Of a stretch of 41,523 nt of DNA, positions 8,861 through 18,116 are shown one piece after another; the stretch's first letter is position 1; every line of letters starts with the position of its first letter. This stretch comes from Promethearchaeota archaeon (lineage in GTDB: Archaea > Asgardarchaeota > Lokiarchaeia > Sigynarchaeales > SOKP01), in contig SDNV01000008.1 of the NCBI GenBank assembly GCA_004524515.1, forward strand, positions 1-41,523. The letters run 5' to 3'. The translations under genes and the position numbers were made by a program. The notes beneath the pieces are model-generated. The model saw only the letters and a list, made by a program, of their open reading frames with translations. It was not told where the DNA came from and made no database searches.

Positions 8861-9937
8861 TTGAAAAATTTAAAACTTAAAGAAAAAATATTCATTGAAG
8901 AAAAAGCAGACAAAAAAAAGGAAGTTAAAAAGGAAGGAAAAATAACCACCAGAGATGACATCGAACTTCTTGAAGAAGAGCAAGAAGAAGCGGAAATGGA
9001 AGATTATAAGAAAGATCGAGAGGAATCATCCGGAAGAGAGAGGCGAAAAGCATTAGAGGATCAAATGTCTATGTTAAGATCTGAGGAAAAGGAGGTATCA
9101 AAAAAAGCAAAAGCGGCACCTGCCAAACCAAGTGCTCCCCCTCCTCCAGGTGCTGGACCATCTGCAGGTTTAGCTGAAAGTATGCCCCCTCCCCGATTAG
9201 ACGTAGCTAAAACTGAAACTTTAGAAGAACCGCAACCCACCAGATATGATATCAACATGGGATTTCAATACTATTCGGTAATGATGGAACAGCAGTCGTA
9301 TTTCTTTTATGTGTACTTTAGTTTCAAAGAATTAATTATTCAAGATGAGGAAGGCAAGACCGTCTATAAGACTAAGTTTACTATTATCACCACTAAAGAA
9401 GAACCTCCCATATTAGATCTTAGAATTGAAGGAGAGGGTTTTGAGGTCCATCCGTTAAGCGGAAAAGTGGAGGTGAAAAAGGAATTTGTCAACCCCCCGG
9501 TGATGATCTTTTCGGTTCTACCTGTAAAATCTAAAACCTCGAAAAAGAAGAAAAAAGTGGGGGAGAAGAGATTCCTTCATGTCTACGTTGATTTTGAGGG
9601 AAAAACGGTAAGTCATTCAATATTATCCATAACTGTTCAACCTAAACACTTTCATTTAGATCTAGGTCCCCTTCATATAGACTTGACTAAGACCCAAGCG
9701 ATGCTAATATCGTTTATCTCAATATTAATAACCATAGTTTCAGGGGTTTATTCTTTGTTTACGCTAGACATTTCAGGACCTACTACAGATATTTTGACCG
9801 GAATTATCCCAGGAGTTGGATCTCTCATCTTTTTTGGCACATTTATCTATACCCTTTTTAAAGAAGGAATTTATCCGATACAGCAACAAATCAATAGCTT
9901 ATTAAACTTTGATAAGGGAATCACTACTCTGAAATAG
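8861..9937 (+). CDS. Unrecognised modular membrane protein: charged coil, Pro-rich linker, beta domain, C-terminal helices
   Basis: As bounded by the first canonical start (TTG) it has 358 residues: a highly charged Lys/Glu coiled region (about 5-80), an Ala/Pro-rich linker (SAPPPPGAGPSAG), a probable beta-sandwich (about 130-265) and two hydrophobic helices (about 283-304 and 312-335). The same frame stays open upstream to 8603 and reads like protein: ILSIEILGFTFIGHYKKSTT, SEILDDIYKSLPNVQVD, then LHIHGNTKLKNLKLKEKIF running straight into the annotated start. That extension of about 80 residues has strand-strand-helix-strand character and could be a small beta-grasp domain, but it has no ATG, GTG or TTG; ATT at 8615 or CTG at 8618 are the earliest plausible starts. 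The stop abuts the convergent LysR gene with no gap. No function is assigned. Confidence 0.7.
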   Translation: MKNLKLKEKIFIEEKADKKKEVKKEGKITTRDDIELLEEEQEEAEMEDYKKDREESSGRERRKALEDQMSMLRSEEKEVSKKAKAAPAKPSAPPPPGAGPSAGLAESMPPPRLDVAKTETLEEPQPTRYDINMGFQYYSVMMEQQSYFFYVYFSFKELIIQDEEGKTVYKTKFTIITTKEEPPILDLRIEGEGFEVHPLSGKVEVKKEFVNPPVMIFSVLPVKSKTSKKKKKVGEKRFLHVYVDFEGKTVSHSILSITVQPKHFHLDLGPLHIDLTKTQAMLISFISILITIVSGVYSLFTLDISGPTTDILTGIIPGVGSLIFFGTFIYTLFKEGIYPIQQQINSLLNFDKGITTLK

Positions 9938-10837
9938 TCAATTGTATTTTTTCTTTAATTTTTCCCAAAATTTTTTTTTTAGTCCTTTTAGTTCACTATT
10001 TTTGAGTTTAATCAGATAAATATCTCTTTCAGCTATTATTGGATAATCTTTAATCTTCAAAATTTTTATTAATCCCGCTCTTTCAGCTCTTTCAGCGATG
10101 AATGAACTTAAAATGGAAATGTTATTTGACTCACTGACTGCTGAAATTATAGAATCATTATCATTAATTTCTAACTGAGAATTCAACAATTTATATTCAG
10201 AAAATTGCTTTTCTATAATATCTCGAGTCCCTGAACCAATTTCTCTATTAATATATGGATATTTTAAGATTTGTTCTAAATTGATTTGATTTTTACTTTT
10301 TTTGATTATTTCATGTTCAGGAGAGCATATAAATACCATATCATCCTTTCCAATTTCTATATATTCGAATTCAGTTTTTTCATAATCCATAAAGCTGCCA
10401 ATTCCTGCGAAATCGGCTCTTCCTTTAATTAATAAATCTATCGACTCCTGTGAATTATTTATTAAGATTTGAAAGTTCGCATTTGAATATGTATTATTGA
10501 AATCTGTAATATATTTTGGTAAAATATATTCTCCAGGAATCGTAGAGGAGCTAATTATAATATCTTCACTGAGAGTTTCACTAAATTCTGATAGTTCTTG
10601 CTTACAGGAATCATATAATTTTATTAATTTCTCAGCATAGTCCAATAAAATTTCTCCTTCATGGGTTAATTTGAATTTTCTGGTGGTTCTGTCGATGAAT
10701 TTTACCCCGAATTCAGTTTCAAGTTGAGTGATTTGATGAGATAAGGTGCTTTGGGATATTGAAAGATCTCTTGCTAAACCCGAAAAACTTTGATATTTGG
10801 TTAGCATCACAAAATTTCTTAAAAATTCAATGTTCAC
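9938..10837 (-). CDS. LysR-family transcriptional regulator
   Basis: 299 residues. The N-terminal winged helix-turn-helix is classical: LRNFVMLTKYQSFSGLA, then LSISQSTLSHQITQLE and FGVKFIDRTTRKFKLT. Residues about 90-295 form the periplasmic-binding-protein-like effector domain (SSSTIPGEYILPKYITDF at its start). It is divergent from the acyl-CoA synthetase alpha gene, the typical arrangement for a LysR protein controlling its neighbour, and the 202-bp gap holds strong palindromes. The effector is unknown; LysR proteins usually bind a pathway metabolite such as an organic acid. Start is ATG; the stop touches the stop of the convergent membrane-protein gene. Confidence 0.93.
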   Translation of the reverse strand: MNIEFLRNFVMLTKYQSFSGLARDLSISQSTLSHQITQLETEFGVKFIDRTTRKFKLTHEGEILLDYAEKLIKLYDSCKQELSEFSETLSEDIIISSSTIPGEYILPKYITDFNNTYSNANFQILINNSQESIDLLIKGRADFAGIGSFMDYEKTEFEYIEIGKDDMVFICSPEHEIIKKSKNQINLEQILKYPYINREIGSGTRDIIEKQFSEYKLLNSQLEINDNDSIISAVSESNNISILSSFIAERAERAGLIKILKIKDYPIIAERDIYLIKLKNSELKGLKKKFWEKLKKKYN

Positions 10838-10946
10838 GTTCAGTTTCAGCTTTTATTTCTTATATTTTTAATATGATTTGAACACACTTAAATTATTATC
10901 TTTCAAACTATATTAGCCTTCATCTCAAGAAAAAGATTTTACAATG

Positions 10947-10981
10947 AAATTGCAATTTAATTAAATTTTAAAATTAAATTG
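10947..10981. promoter_or_regulatory. Interlaced palindromes, candidate LysR operator
   Basis: AAATTGCAATTT (10947-10958) is a perfect 12-bp palindrome. It overlaps a second dyad in which CAATTTAATT (10953-10962) is matched by AATTAAATTG (10972-10981) across 9 bases. The cluster sits about 22 bp upstream of the TATA box of the acyl-CoA synthetase gene and about 110 bp upstream of the lysR start. Position and symmetry suit a LysR binding region; the AT-richness makes chance palindromes more likely than usual. Confidence 0.45.
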
Positions 10982-11003
10982 TATTTTCCTATGTAGGATT
11001 GGG

Positions 11004-11012
11004 ATATATAAT
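11004..11012 (+). promoter_or_regulatory. TATA box of the acyl-CoA synthetase gene
   Basis: ATATATAAT centred 32 bp before the ATG at 11040. Archaeal transcription starts roughly 25-27 bp downstream of the TATA centre, so the mRNA would have a leader of only a few bases. Confidence 0.5.
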
Positions 11013-11039
11013 TTTGATAGAAAAGTTTAAAAGTAAGAC

Positions 11040-12527
11040 ATGAGCACACATTTTTTACATGATTTTTTACGACCAAAAAGCATAGCAGTTTTTGGTGCTA
11101 ATAATAATTTTGGTACTACGATGGGTACCATGCAACTTATCCGAATTATTACTTCAGGATATAAGGGCAAGATTTATCCTATTCACTTGAAATTAAACCA
11201 AGTTTTGGGTCATAAAGCATATAAATCCATAGCTGATGTCCCTGAAACTCCTGATCTTGTGATAATTGTATTACCTCCTAAGGTTGTCCCTCAAATTTTT
11301 AGAGAATGCGGAGAAAAAGGAGTTAAAAAGATAGTTTTAATTTCAGGAGGATTTAGAGAAGTTACGGGAGACAGAGAAAATAGACTTACAGAACAAATTA
11401 TAAATATTGCGAATCAGTATGGGATCAGATTTATAGGACCAAATTGTTTCGGATTTTATAATAATTGGCTTTATCCGGATAATAATGGCAAATTCAATAT
11501 GATGGTATGGGGGGACGGAGTTGAACGGGGAAAATTTTCTGTTGCGTCTCAAAGTGGTACAATGTCTAGTCATTTATGGATGGATCCCGAATATTTTGAT
11601 TTAAAAATCGGAAAAACCATATCAGTTGGTAATGAAGCAAACATCGATTTAGTCGATTTTTTAGAATATTTTAAAGATGATGAAGAAACTGATGTAATTG
11701 GGCTTTATATTGAAGAAATCAAGAGAGGTCAGAAATTTATACAGTTAGCGAAAGAGATTAGTGCTAAGAAACCTATAATCGCGATGTATGGGGGAGGCTC
11801 TGGAGCAGGAAATCGCGCCATTATGAGTCATACAGGATCACTTGGTGGAAATATGAAAATATTTAATGCCATGATCCAGGAGACTGGAATTATCAAAACG
11901 GATTATGTAGAAGAATTTATTGATCTTGCTGGCATATTAACAAAACCAACTTTCGTTTATCCTAAAGGATCTCGTCTTGGGATCATCACTAATTCTGGGG
12001 GTCCAGGAGCTCTGATCGCTAACAATGCTGAAAGAAAAGGATTACTTATCCCTAAATTTTCAGAAAAACTTCAATCAAAATTAAAAAATATGCTCCCACA
12101 TACAGCCAGTTGGCTTAATCCTGTAGATGTTACTTTTGATATGAATATTTTCAATTTTTATATAAATTTACCTAAAATTTTAATGAAATCCGGAGAAGTT
12201 GATGCCATAATCATGTATGGAGCTATTGGATTTCATGAAATGATGCCAACCTTATCAAAAGATGAGAAAATTGCACCATTTGTAGAATTAAGAGAGGATA
12301 TGGCAGACAAAATGGATGAAATAGATAATGTTTTCATCACACCTACTGTTAAAGCTTCTCAAAAATATGGTGTTCCAATAATATATATCAATCCCCAAAA
12401 TTACGCTAGTTACTGGTCCAAAAAAATTCGAGAACGCGGAGGTATAGTTTTTAAATTTTGGGATCGCCCGGTAAATTGTTTAGCAAAAATTTGTAAGTAT
12501 GCAGAATACCGCAAAAGATATATGTAA
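11040..12527 (+). CDS. NDP-forming acyl-CoA synthetase, alpha subunit (ACD alpha-like)
   Basis: 495 residues. An N-terminal CoA-binding Rossmann domain (FLRPKSIAVFGANNNFG; LVIIVLPP) is followed by two succinyl-CoA-ligase-like domains. The phospho-histidine loop of the family is intact: AIMSHTGSLGG, His264. In archaea such proteins make ATP and a free acid from acyl-CoA, ADP and phosphate, working with an ATP-grasp beta subunit. Here the ATP-grasp part is neither fused nor encoded nearby, so the partner must be elsewhere or the protein acts otherwise. It is divergent from lysR with operator-like palindromes and a TATA box between, so regulation by that LysR protein is likely. The substrate (acetate, branched-chain or aryl acids) cannot be read from sequence. 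Confidence 0.85.
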   Translation: MSTHFLHDFLRPKSIAVFGANNNFGTTMGTMQLIRIITSGYKGKIYPIHLKLNQVLGHKAYKSIADVPETPDLVIIVLPPKVVPQIFRECGEKGVKKIVLISGGFREVTGDRENRLTEQIINIANQYGIRFIGPNCFGFYNNWLYPDNNGKFNMMVWGDGVERGKFSVASQSGTMSSHLWMDPEYFDLKIGKTISVGNEANIDLVDFLEYFKDDEETDVIGLYIEEIKRGQKFIQLAKEISAKKPIIAMYGGGSGAGNRAIMSHTGSLGGNMKIFNAMIQETGIIKTDYVEEFIDLAGILTKPTFVYPKGSRLGIITNSGGPGALIANNAERKGLLIPKFSEKLQSKLKNMLPHTASWLNPVDVTFDMNIFNFYINLPKILMKSGEVDAIIMYGAIGFHEMMPTLSKDEKIAPFVELREDMADKMDEIDNVFITPTVKASQKYGVPIIYINPQNYASYWSKKIRERGGIVFKFWDRPVNCLAKICKYAEYRKRYM

Positions 12528-12763
12528 AAAATAAAGATTTTAAAAGATATTATAAAATCTTTTTAATTATTTCTCAATTTTTAAAACAAATTTAAATTAA
12601 CGCTTTAAACCTAAGAAGAGTCATATATTTTTTTCTTTAAGAGTTATATCAATGCGCTCTAGATTAATCGAAAATATTGATAAATTATTTTCAAAAAATT
12701 AATATATCTCCAAATCATTTCTTAATCAATAAGACACATTAATTATTATAAATCATCAGAAAA

Positions 12764-13123
12764 ATGTCAGATAAAGAAAAGATTTTTACGATTGCCATAG
12801 GCAGTGGTCAATATACTAAAGAAAGGCCATATACACTGCTAAGATTTGCATATACTGCTTTATTAGAGGGGCATAAGGTCAATCTATTCTTAGTTGAAGA
12901 TGGGATTTGGGTTGGAAAAAAAAATCAAGATCCTACAACTTATGACAATGTAGGGAAATGGTTAAAGGACGTAATTGAAGAGGGGGCTAAAGTCTTAGCT
13001 TGTGGTGTTTGTATGAAAGCAAGAGGAATGTCAGAAGATGAATTGATGGAAGGAATAACAAAAACCACTATGAATGGCTTCCTCGATATGTGTGTAGAAG
13101 CTGATGATATTATTTTTTCATAA
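12764..13123 (+). CDS. DsrE/TusD-like sulfur-relay protein
   Basis: A 119-residue small cytoplasmic protein of the DsrE/DsrF fold: an N-terminal beta strand (IFTIAIGSG), a conserved middle (GHKVNLFLVEDGIWVGKK) and the C-terminal ACGVCMKARGM, which places a candidate persulfide cysteine where TusD/DsrE proteins have theirs. Such proteins pass sulfane sulfur between TusA and acceptors in tRNA thiolation, sulfur oxidation or cofactor sulfuration. A TusA-like gene follows after 23 bases, so the two are almost certainly co-expressed as donor and acceptor. The true acceptor pathway is not visible in the window. Confidence 0.85.
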   Translation: MSDKEKIFTIAIGSGQYTKERPYTLLRFAYTALLEGHKVNLFLVEDGIWVGKKNQDPTTYDNVGKWLKDVIEEGAKVLACGVCMKARGMSEDELMEGITKTTMNGFLDMCVEADDIIFS

Positions 13124-13146
13124 ATTTTAGAGCGGGTAAATAAAAA

Positions 13147-13374
13147 ATGTCAGATATTTATAAATTAGATTGTACGGGTCTTGTGTGTCCTCAACCCGTT
13201 GCTAAAACTAAACGGAAAATAAATGAAATGAAAGTTGGAGATTTTCTTGAAGTGTCAGGAGATTTTGCGGAGGCAGGAGAAAATATTAAAAGATTTGTAG
13301 AAAAACACGGAGGCAAAATCTTAGAATCTAAAATTGAAGGAGATTCTTACTATTTAAAAATTGAAAAGATATAA
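13147..13374 (+). CDS. tusA: TusA/SirA-like sulfurtransferase
   Basis: 75 residues, the usual TusA length. The opening LDCTGLVCPQPV carries the CPxP motif with the catalytic persulfide cysteine, and the tail shows the family beta-alpha-beta pattern (GDFLEVSGDFAEAGENIKRF). It carries sulfur as a protein persulfide to partners such as the DsrE-like protein encoded directly upstream. The symbol is used in the family sense; the physiological acceptor here is unknown. Confidence 0.88.
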   Translation: MSDIYKLDCTGLVCPQPVAKTKRKINEMKVGDFLEVSGDFAEAGENIKRFVEKHGGKILESKIEGDSYYLKIEKI

Positions 13375-13704
13375 TTCATAAAGTCTTTTATTTTTATTTT
13401 ATCTTCTTGTATTTATTAAAATTTCTATGCTATTTAACCCTATATTCTCAGGATATAGTTTTTTTCATCAAAAAAATCTTAAGATTTTCACATTTCGAAA
13501 ATTATATATTTTGAATGTTAATAAGCTAAAAAAAATCCTAATTTTATCCGTATTTGATTAAAGTTATTCAGTTTTTTTATTAATGAGAACTTTCGATAAG
13601 TGTTATGAAAATATTTAATTAATATAATTTCTTTCGATTCTTAACTAAAAATTATTTTAATTGAAAAATTACCAAAAATTTCTAAAAAAGTGTGTTAAGA
13701 AATA
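13375..13704. other. Intergenic, 330 bp, no gene seen
   Basis: Very AT-rich. The first 30 bases after the tusA stop are T-rich, fitting transcript termination. No convincing reading frame, RNA fold or operator was found. The promoter of the double-cubane gene should lie in the last 100 bases, but several TATA-like strings compete and none can be chosen. Confidence 0.5.
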
Positions 13705-14997
13705 ATGACTGAAAGTCAAAAACCAGATTGGTATTCCATGTGGCAAGAATTGGGGATTGATATTGAAAAACATGATCAACTCTTAGCTGTTCTACCAAAC
13801 GTGTTTAAAGAAGTTTATATAGATGCTCAAAAAAATCGACCCGAATCTATGGCTTTTTGGGACTTTGTAGTGGGGGATATTCATGGAATACGGGTGAGTG
13901 AATTAAAGAAAGCAAAAGAAGAGGGTAAAAAAGTTATTGGAACGTTCTGCTTATATGTCCCTGATGAGATTATATTTGCTTTAGATGCGATTGGTGTAGG
14001 ATTATGTGGAGGAACCAACTTTTCAAACTATGCCTCTGAAGATTTACTCCCTGCTAACATCTGTGCATTAATAAAATCTGCCATAGGATTTGGTATTGGA
14101 AATATATGCCCTTATTATGCGATGACAGATGTTCTTATCGGAGAGACAACTTGTGATGGAAAGAAAAAAGCGTGGGAAATTCTAAATGAGTATAAACCCG
14201 TTTACGTCATGGAAACGCCTCAATGTAAATCTCGACCTCAAGCAAGAGACCATTTTCTCACAGAAATCAAAGCCTTAATCGCAAAATTAGAAGAGGTTAC
14301 AGGAAAAAAGCTCACTAAGGAAAATTTGAAGGCCGCCATGGAAAAAATATCTAAAAAGCGAGCACAAATGAGGCGTGTCTATGAAGCCCGAAAAGCTAAT
14401 CCTGCTCCAATATCTGGTAAGGATGCGTTATTAATGTCTCAAGTTGCATTTTATGATGATCCTGACAGAGAAATAGAAATGGTTGGCAAATTAGCCGATG
14501 AATTGGAACAGAGAATTAAAAAGGGGGTAAGTGTTATGGATAAAAACTCTAAAAGAATTATCATAAGTGGTACTCCAATGGCCGTCCCAAACTGGAAAAT
14601 GCATCACATAATCGAATCGAATGGAGCTTTAGTTGTAGCAGAAGAGACTTGTACTGGTACTCGGTATTTTGATTCAGAATTTTCTGAAATTAACGGAGAC
14701 ACCATTGAAGATTTATTAGAAATTCTGGCTGATAGATATCTTGGGATAAATTGCGCTTGTTTTACTCCAAATGATGACAGACTTAATGATATCAAGCGCT
14801 TAGTGAAAGAATATAATGCAGACGGAGTAGTTTTATATACTCTTTCTTTTTGTCAGCCCTATGATGTTGAAGCTAAGTCTTTTGAGAAGATCCTTAAAAA
14901 AGAAGGCATTCCCGTCATTAGTATAACTACAGATTACTCTTCTGAAGATCAATCTCAGCTAACAACCCGAATTCAGGCATTTCTCGAAATGCTATAA
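13705..14997 (+). CDS. Double-cubane cluster protein (YjiM-like, HgdB/BcrC family)
   Basis: 430 residues of the 2-hydroxyacyl-CoA dehydratase / benzoyl-CoA reductase subunit family. It matches the single-polypeptide double-cubane group best: GTFCLYVPDEI (Cys82), CALIKSAIGFG, NICPYYAMTDVL (Cys135) and the hallmark GETTCDGKKKAWE (Cys150), then ETCTGTRYF, NCACFTPNDDR and a final SQLTTRIQAFLEML. Characterised members hold an [8Fe-9S] double-cubane cluster and need an ATP-driven [4Fe-4S] reductase (YjiL/HgdC type). No such activator is encoded in the window, nor a second dehydratase subunit, so it is not a conventional dehydratase operon. It may carry out low-potential reductions. It sits between the sulfur-relay pair and a flavoprotein on the same strand, with large gaps suggesting separate promoters. 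Confidence 0.88.
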   Translation: MTESQKPDWYSMWQELGIDIEKHDQLLAVLPNVFKEVYIDAQKNRPESMAFWDFVVGDIHGIRVSELKKAKEEGKKVIGTFCLYVPDEIIFALDAIGVGLCGGTNFSNYASEDLLPANICALIKSAIGFGIGNICPYYAMTDVLIGETTCDGKKKAWEILNEYKPVYVMETPQCKSRPQARDHFLTEIKALIAKLEEVTGKKLTKENLKAAMEKISKKRAQMRRVYEARKANPAPISGKDALLMSQVAFYDDPDREIEMVGKLADELEQRIKKGVSVMDKNSKRIIISGTPMAVPNWKMHHIIESNGALVVAEETCTGTRYFDSEFSEINGDTIEDLLEILADRYLGINCACFTPNDDRLNDIKRLVKEYNADGVVLYTLSFCQPYDVEAKSFEKILKKEGIPVISITTDYSSEDQSQLTTRIQAFLEML

Positions 14998-15263
14998 TTG
15001 ACCTAAAAAAATTCATAATCTAAAGCATCTTTATATGAAATTTTTTTTATTTTCTTTTTATAATACCTTAGATTTATTTTAAGATATCAGAATCAGGTAT
15101 CTTAAAACTATTCGGATTAAATGTGTTCTAAAATTAATATTATTAATCCCTTTCATAGTTTTAATTAAATTTTAAGTTTAAATAAAAAATTTGAAAAATT
15201 TAATAGATAATAGTTTCTCTCATTTACTAATTAATTCTCTATAGTCTCCTTTTTTTTGACAAA

Positions 15264-15275
15264 TTATTTATATTT
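15264..15275 (+). promoter_or_regulatory. TATA box of the NMO-like gene
   Basis: TTATTTATATTT centred about 28 bp before the ATG at 15297. The spacing predicts a leaderless or nearly leaderless transcript, and no Shine-Dalgarno sequence precedes the ATG. Confidence 0.45.
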
Positions 15276-15296
15276 CTAAACATAATATTTAGATTT

Positions 15297-16451
15297 ATGA
15301 TATATACAAAATTTCAAGAAATAGTTGGGACGAAATATCCGATAATCCAAGCTGGAATGGGACCTTATAGCACCACCGATCTTTCAATTGCCGTAGCTAA
15401 GGAGGGAGCGTTAGGATTGATATCTACTATTGGTATGGCTGCGGGAGGCGCTAGTTCCGCAGCCCCTGAAACGGCTAAAGAAATCTTTGGAAAGGGACGC
15501 CCAAATGTTATTGTAAAACGGGTTATTCAGAATGTCTTTGATAATCTTAAGGATTACCCAGATGCAAAGTTTGGAGTAAATATCCCGGTTGCAACAGATT
15601 TTACGTATGCAGCAACTAAATTAATGAAGGGAACAATAGAAATTTGTAAGGAAAATCCAGACATGCAAAAAAAATTGAAAGTTATCGTAACTTCAGCAGG
15701 AGATCCCTTGCCATGGGCAGTAGATGCCAAAGCGAAAGGATCTAAAAAAGCAAGAGTAGCCATTAAAGAAGAATTACCTCACATAGTGTGGTGTCATGTA
15801 TGCCCCAATGTGAGGGCGGCAAAAAGATGTGAAAAAGCTGGGGTTGATATTATTATAGCTTCGGGGAGAGAAGGAGGCGCTCATTGTGCGTGGAGAGATG
15901 TATCTTCTATGGTATTACTACCTGAAGTAGTCAGAAATGTGAATAAACCTGTTGTTGGAGCCGGAGGTTTCGCAGATGGAGCTTCTTTAGCGGCAGCATT
16001 AGCATTAGGGGCAGTAGGTGTTCAAATGGGTACCCGTTTCATCGCAACCCAAGAAGCGGATTTTCAGGAAATGTGGAAACAAGCACTTGTAAAACGAGCT
16101 GAAACAGATACACTTGTCGCAAGAGGATTATTTGGTCCTATGAGGTTTCTGAGAAATGATATGTCTCTAAAAGTTGTCGATGAAACGATTAAAGACGCAT
16201 CAGATTTATTTCGAGGAATCCCTTGCCCTTCTAATGAAGCAATCATGAGAATAGAAATGACTGGGCTTGAAAAGCTTCTAGAAGAAAATGAGGATGAATC
16301 CATAATTTTAGGGGGTGTGGTAGCCGGGCGCATCCATTCGATACCCACCGTCAAAGAATTACTCGAAAGTATTATGAAAGATGCAGAACAAACTATTTCA
16401 AATTTACCCTCCCTCATAAAAAAAGAAAAATTATTAGAAATTGAAAAATAA
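15297..16451 (+). CDS. Nitronate monooxygenase / 2-nitropropane dioxygenase-like FMN enzyme
   Basis: 384-residue TIM-barrel flavoprotein. Family signatures are PIIQAGMGPYS near the N-terminus, SGREGGAHC with the catalytic-type His, PVVGAGGFADGASLAAALAL and GAVGVQMGTRFIAT (FMN phosphate loop). The wider family also includes FabK-type enoyl-ACP reductases and enzymes working on CoA esters. In a strict anaerobe with many CoA ligases nearby, an oxidoreductase acting on an unsaturated acyl-CoA is as likely as nitronate oxidation. The gene is monocistronic by spacing. Confidence 0.85.
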   Translation: MIYTKFQEIVGTKYPIIQAGMGPYSTTDLSIAVAKEGALGLISTIGMAAGGASSAAPETAKEIFGKGRPNVIVKRVIQNVFDNLKDYPDAKFGVNIPVATDFTYAATKLMKGTIEICKENPDMQKKLKVIVTSAGDPLPWAVDAKAKGSKKARVAIKEELPHIVWCHVCPNVRAAKRCEKAGVDIIIASGREGGAHCAWRDVSSMVLLPEVVRNVNKPVVGAGGFADGASLAAALALGAVGVQMGTRFIATQEADFQEMWKQALVKRAETDTLVARGLFGPMRFLRNDMSLKVVDETIKDASDLFRGIPCPSNEAIMRIEMTGLEKLLEENEDESIILGGVVAGRIHSIPTVKELLESIMKDAEQTISNLPSLIKKEKLLEIEK

Positions 16452-16691
16452 ATAAATGACCTTTTTATAATTATTTTTTTTCTAATTTATCTATAAACTA
16501 ACTCAGTTTCTTTCCTTGGGGATGATTTGAGCTTTAATTTTTCATGCCATTATTTGGAAAGATTGGCGAATTAGGAAAAAATGAATAAAGTAGGTATAAA
16601 GGCAATCTAAGATTTAATAATATCATAGTTTATTTTAAATTCTTTTTACATTAAATTTTCTAAAGGAAATTAGAAGAGTGTTTTCTTAATT

Positions 16692-18047
16692 ATGAAAAAA
16701 GTCCCTAAAGAGGAACTTATCAAGAAATCAGAAATACCTTCCATGAAAGCTTTGAAAATGCATCCTTTTTATCGAGGTAAAGTTCAGGTACTTCCTCGCT
16801 GCCCGATTCATAATTATGAAGATTTTAGTATTTGGTATTCTCCTGGTGTAGCAGCAGCATCTAAAGAAATTTTTGAGCATAAAGAAAAGGTATATGAATA
16901 TACAAGTAAGTGGAATTATGTTGCTGTAGTTTCAGATGGTTCTCGAGTTTTAGGATTAGGCAATATAGGCCCTGAGGCCTCTTTAGCAGTAATGGAAGGA
17001 AAAGCATTATTATTCAAATATCTCGGAGGCGTTGATGCTTTTCCTTTAAGTATAGGTCCCAATTTGAGTTCAGAAAATATCGTTGATTTTGTTAAACTAA
17101 TTCAACCTACATTCGGAGGGATAAATTTAGAAGATATAGAATCTCCTAAATGTTTCACTATATTAAAATCACTTCAAGAAGATCCTGAAGTATCAATTCC
17201 TGTATGGCATGACGATCAGCAAGGAACTGCATGTGTTACCTTAGCTGGTTTAATCAATTCTTTAAGAATTGTTGGTAAAAAGAAGCAGGAAGTTAAAATC
17301 GTATTTAATGGAGTAGGAGCCTCTAATTCTGCAATTAGCCGATTATTGAGAGAGGATGGTTTTGATATAAATAAATCAATATTTGTAGATTCAAAAGGAA
17401 TATTATATAGAGGCCGTACTGATCTTCAAAATAAGTCTAATTACAAATATGATATTGCTCACACAAGTAATCCAGAAAATCTCCAGGGAGATTGTGGCGT
17501 TGCATTAGAAAGTGCTGATGTACTTATTTCTTTAAGTATCCCTGGTCCTGAGGTAATAAAAAAGGAATGGATTTCAAAAATGGCTGACGATGCTATCGTT
17601 TTTGCTTGTGCAAATCCCATTCCAGAAATATTTCCTTGGGATGCAAAAGAAGCAGGTGCAAGGATTGTCGCCACTGGCAGGTCTGATTTCCCCAATCAAG
17701 TCAATAATTCTTTAGGTTTTCCGGGAATCTTTCGAGGAACCTTAGATGTAAGAGCAAAAACAATTACAGATGAAATGTGTATTGCTGCAGCTTACGAGCT
17801 GGCAGATCTAGTATATAACATAAAAGGATGTTTAACGGAAAATTGTATTTTACCTACAATGGAATATGAAAATGTATTTATTAGAGAAGCTGTTGCTGTG
17901 GGATTAAAGGCAATTGAGCAAAATATTGCTCGACTTAAATTGTCAGAAGAAGAATTATTTGCAGAAGCTAAAAGGATTATAGAAAATGCACAAGCGCAAA
18001 CTAAAGTTTTGATGAAAAAAGGATTCATCCCTGCTTTTAAAGAGTAG
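16692..18047 (+). CDS. NAD(P)-dependent malic enzyme
   Basis: 451 residues. Converts malate to pyruvate and CO2. The N-terminal malic domain has SIWYSPGVAAASKE with the catalytic Tyr, VVSDGSRVLGLGNIGP, and GKALLFKYLGGVDAFPLS with the catalytic Lys. Metal-binding acidic residues are present in INLEDIESPKCF and VWHDDQQGTA. The C-terminal Rossmann domain opens with VKIVFNGVGASNSAISRLL and includes GRSDFPNQVNNSLGFPGIFRG. The length matches the short bacterial/archaeal form without the phosphotransacetylase-like tail. Cofactor preference cannot be decided from the sequence. It is monocistronic and convergent with the ferredoxin-like gene. Confidence 0.93.
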   Translation: MKKVPKEELIKKSEIPSMKALKMHPFYRGKVQVLPRCPIHNYEDFSIWYSPGVAAASKEIFEHKEKVYEYTSKWNYVAVVSDGSRVLGLGNIGPEASLAVMEGKALLFKYLGGVDAFPLSIGPNLSSENIVDFVKLIQPTFGGINLEDIESPKCFTILKSLQEDPEVSIPVWHDDQQGTACVTLAGLINSLRIVGKKKQEVKIVFNGVGASNSAISRLLREDGFDINKSIFVDSKGILYRGRTDLQNKSNYKYDIAHTSNPENLQGDCGVALESADVLISLSIPGPEVIKKEWISKMADDAIVFACANPIPEIFPWDAKEAGARIVATGRSDFPNQVNNSLGFPGIFRGTLDVRAKTITDEMCIAAAYELADLVYNIKGCLTENCILPTMEYENVFIREAVAVGLKAIEQNIARLKLSEEELFAEAKRIIENAQAQTKVLMKKGFIPAFKE

Positions 18048-18116
18048 ATATGAATTAAGTAAACCACTTTTAGGGTATTATTTTCGTTGGATGGATTTTT
18101 GAAATAATTTTTAAAA

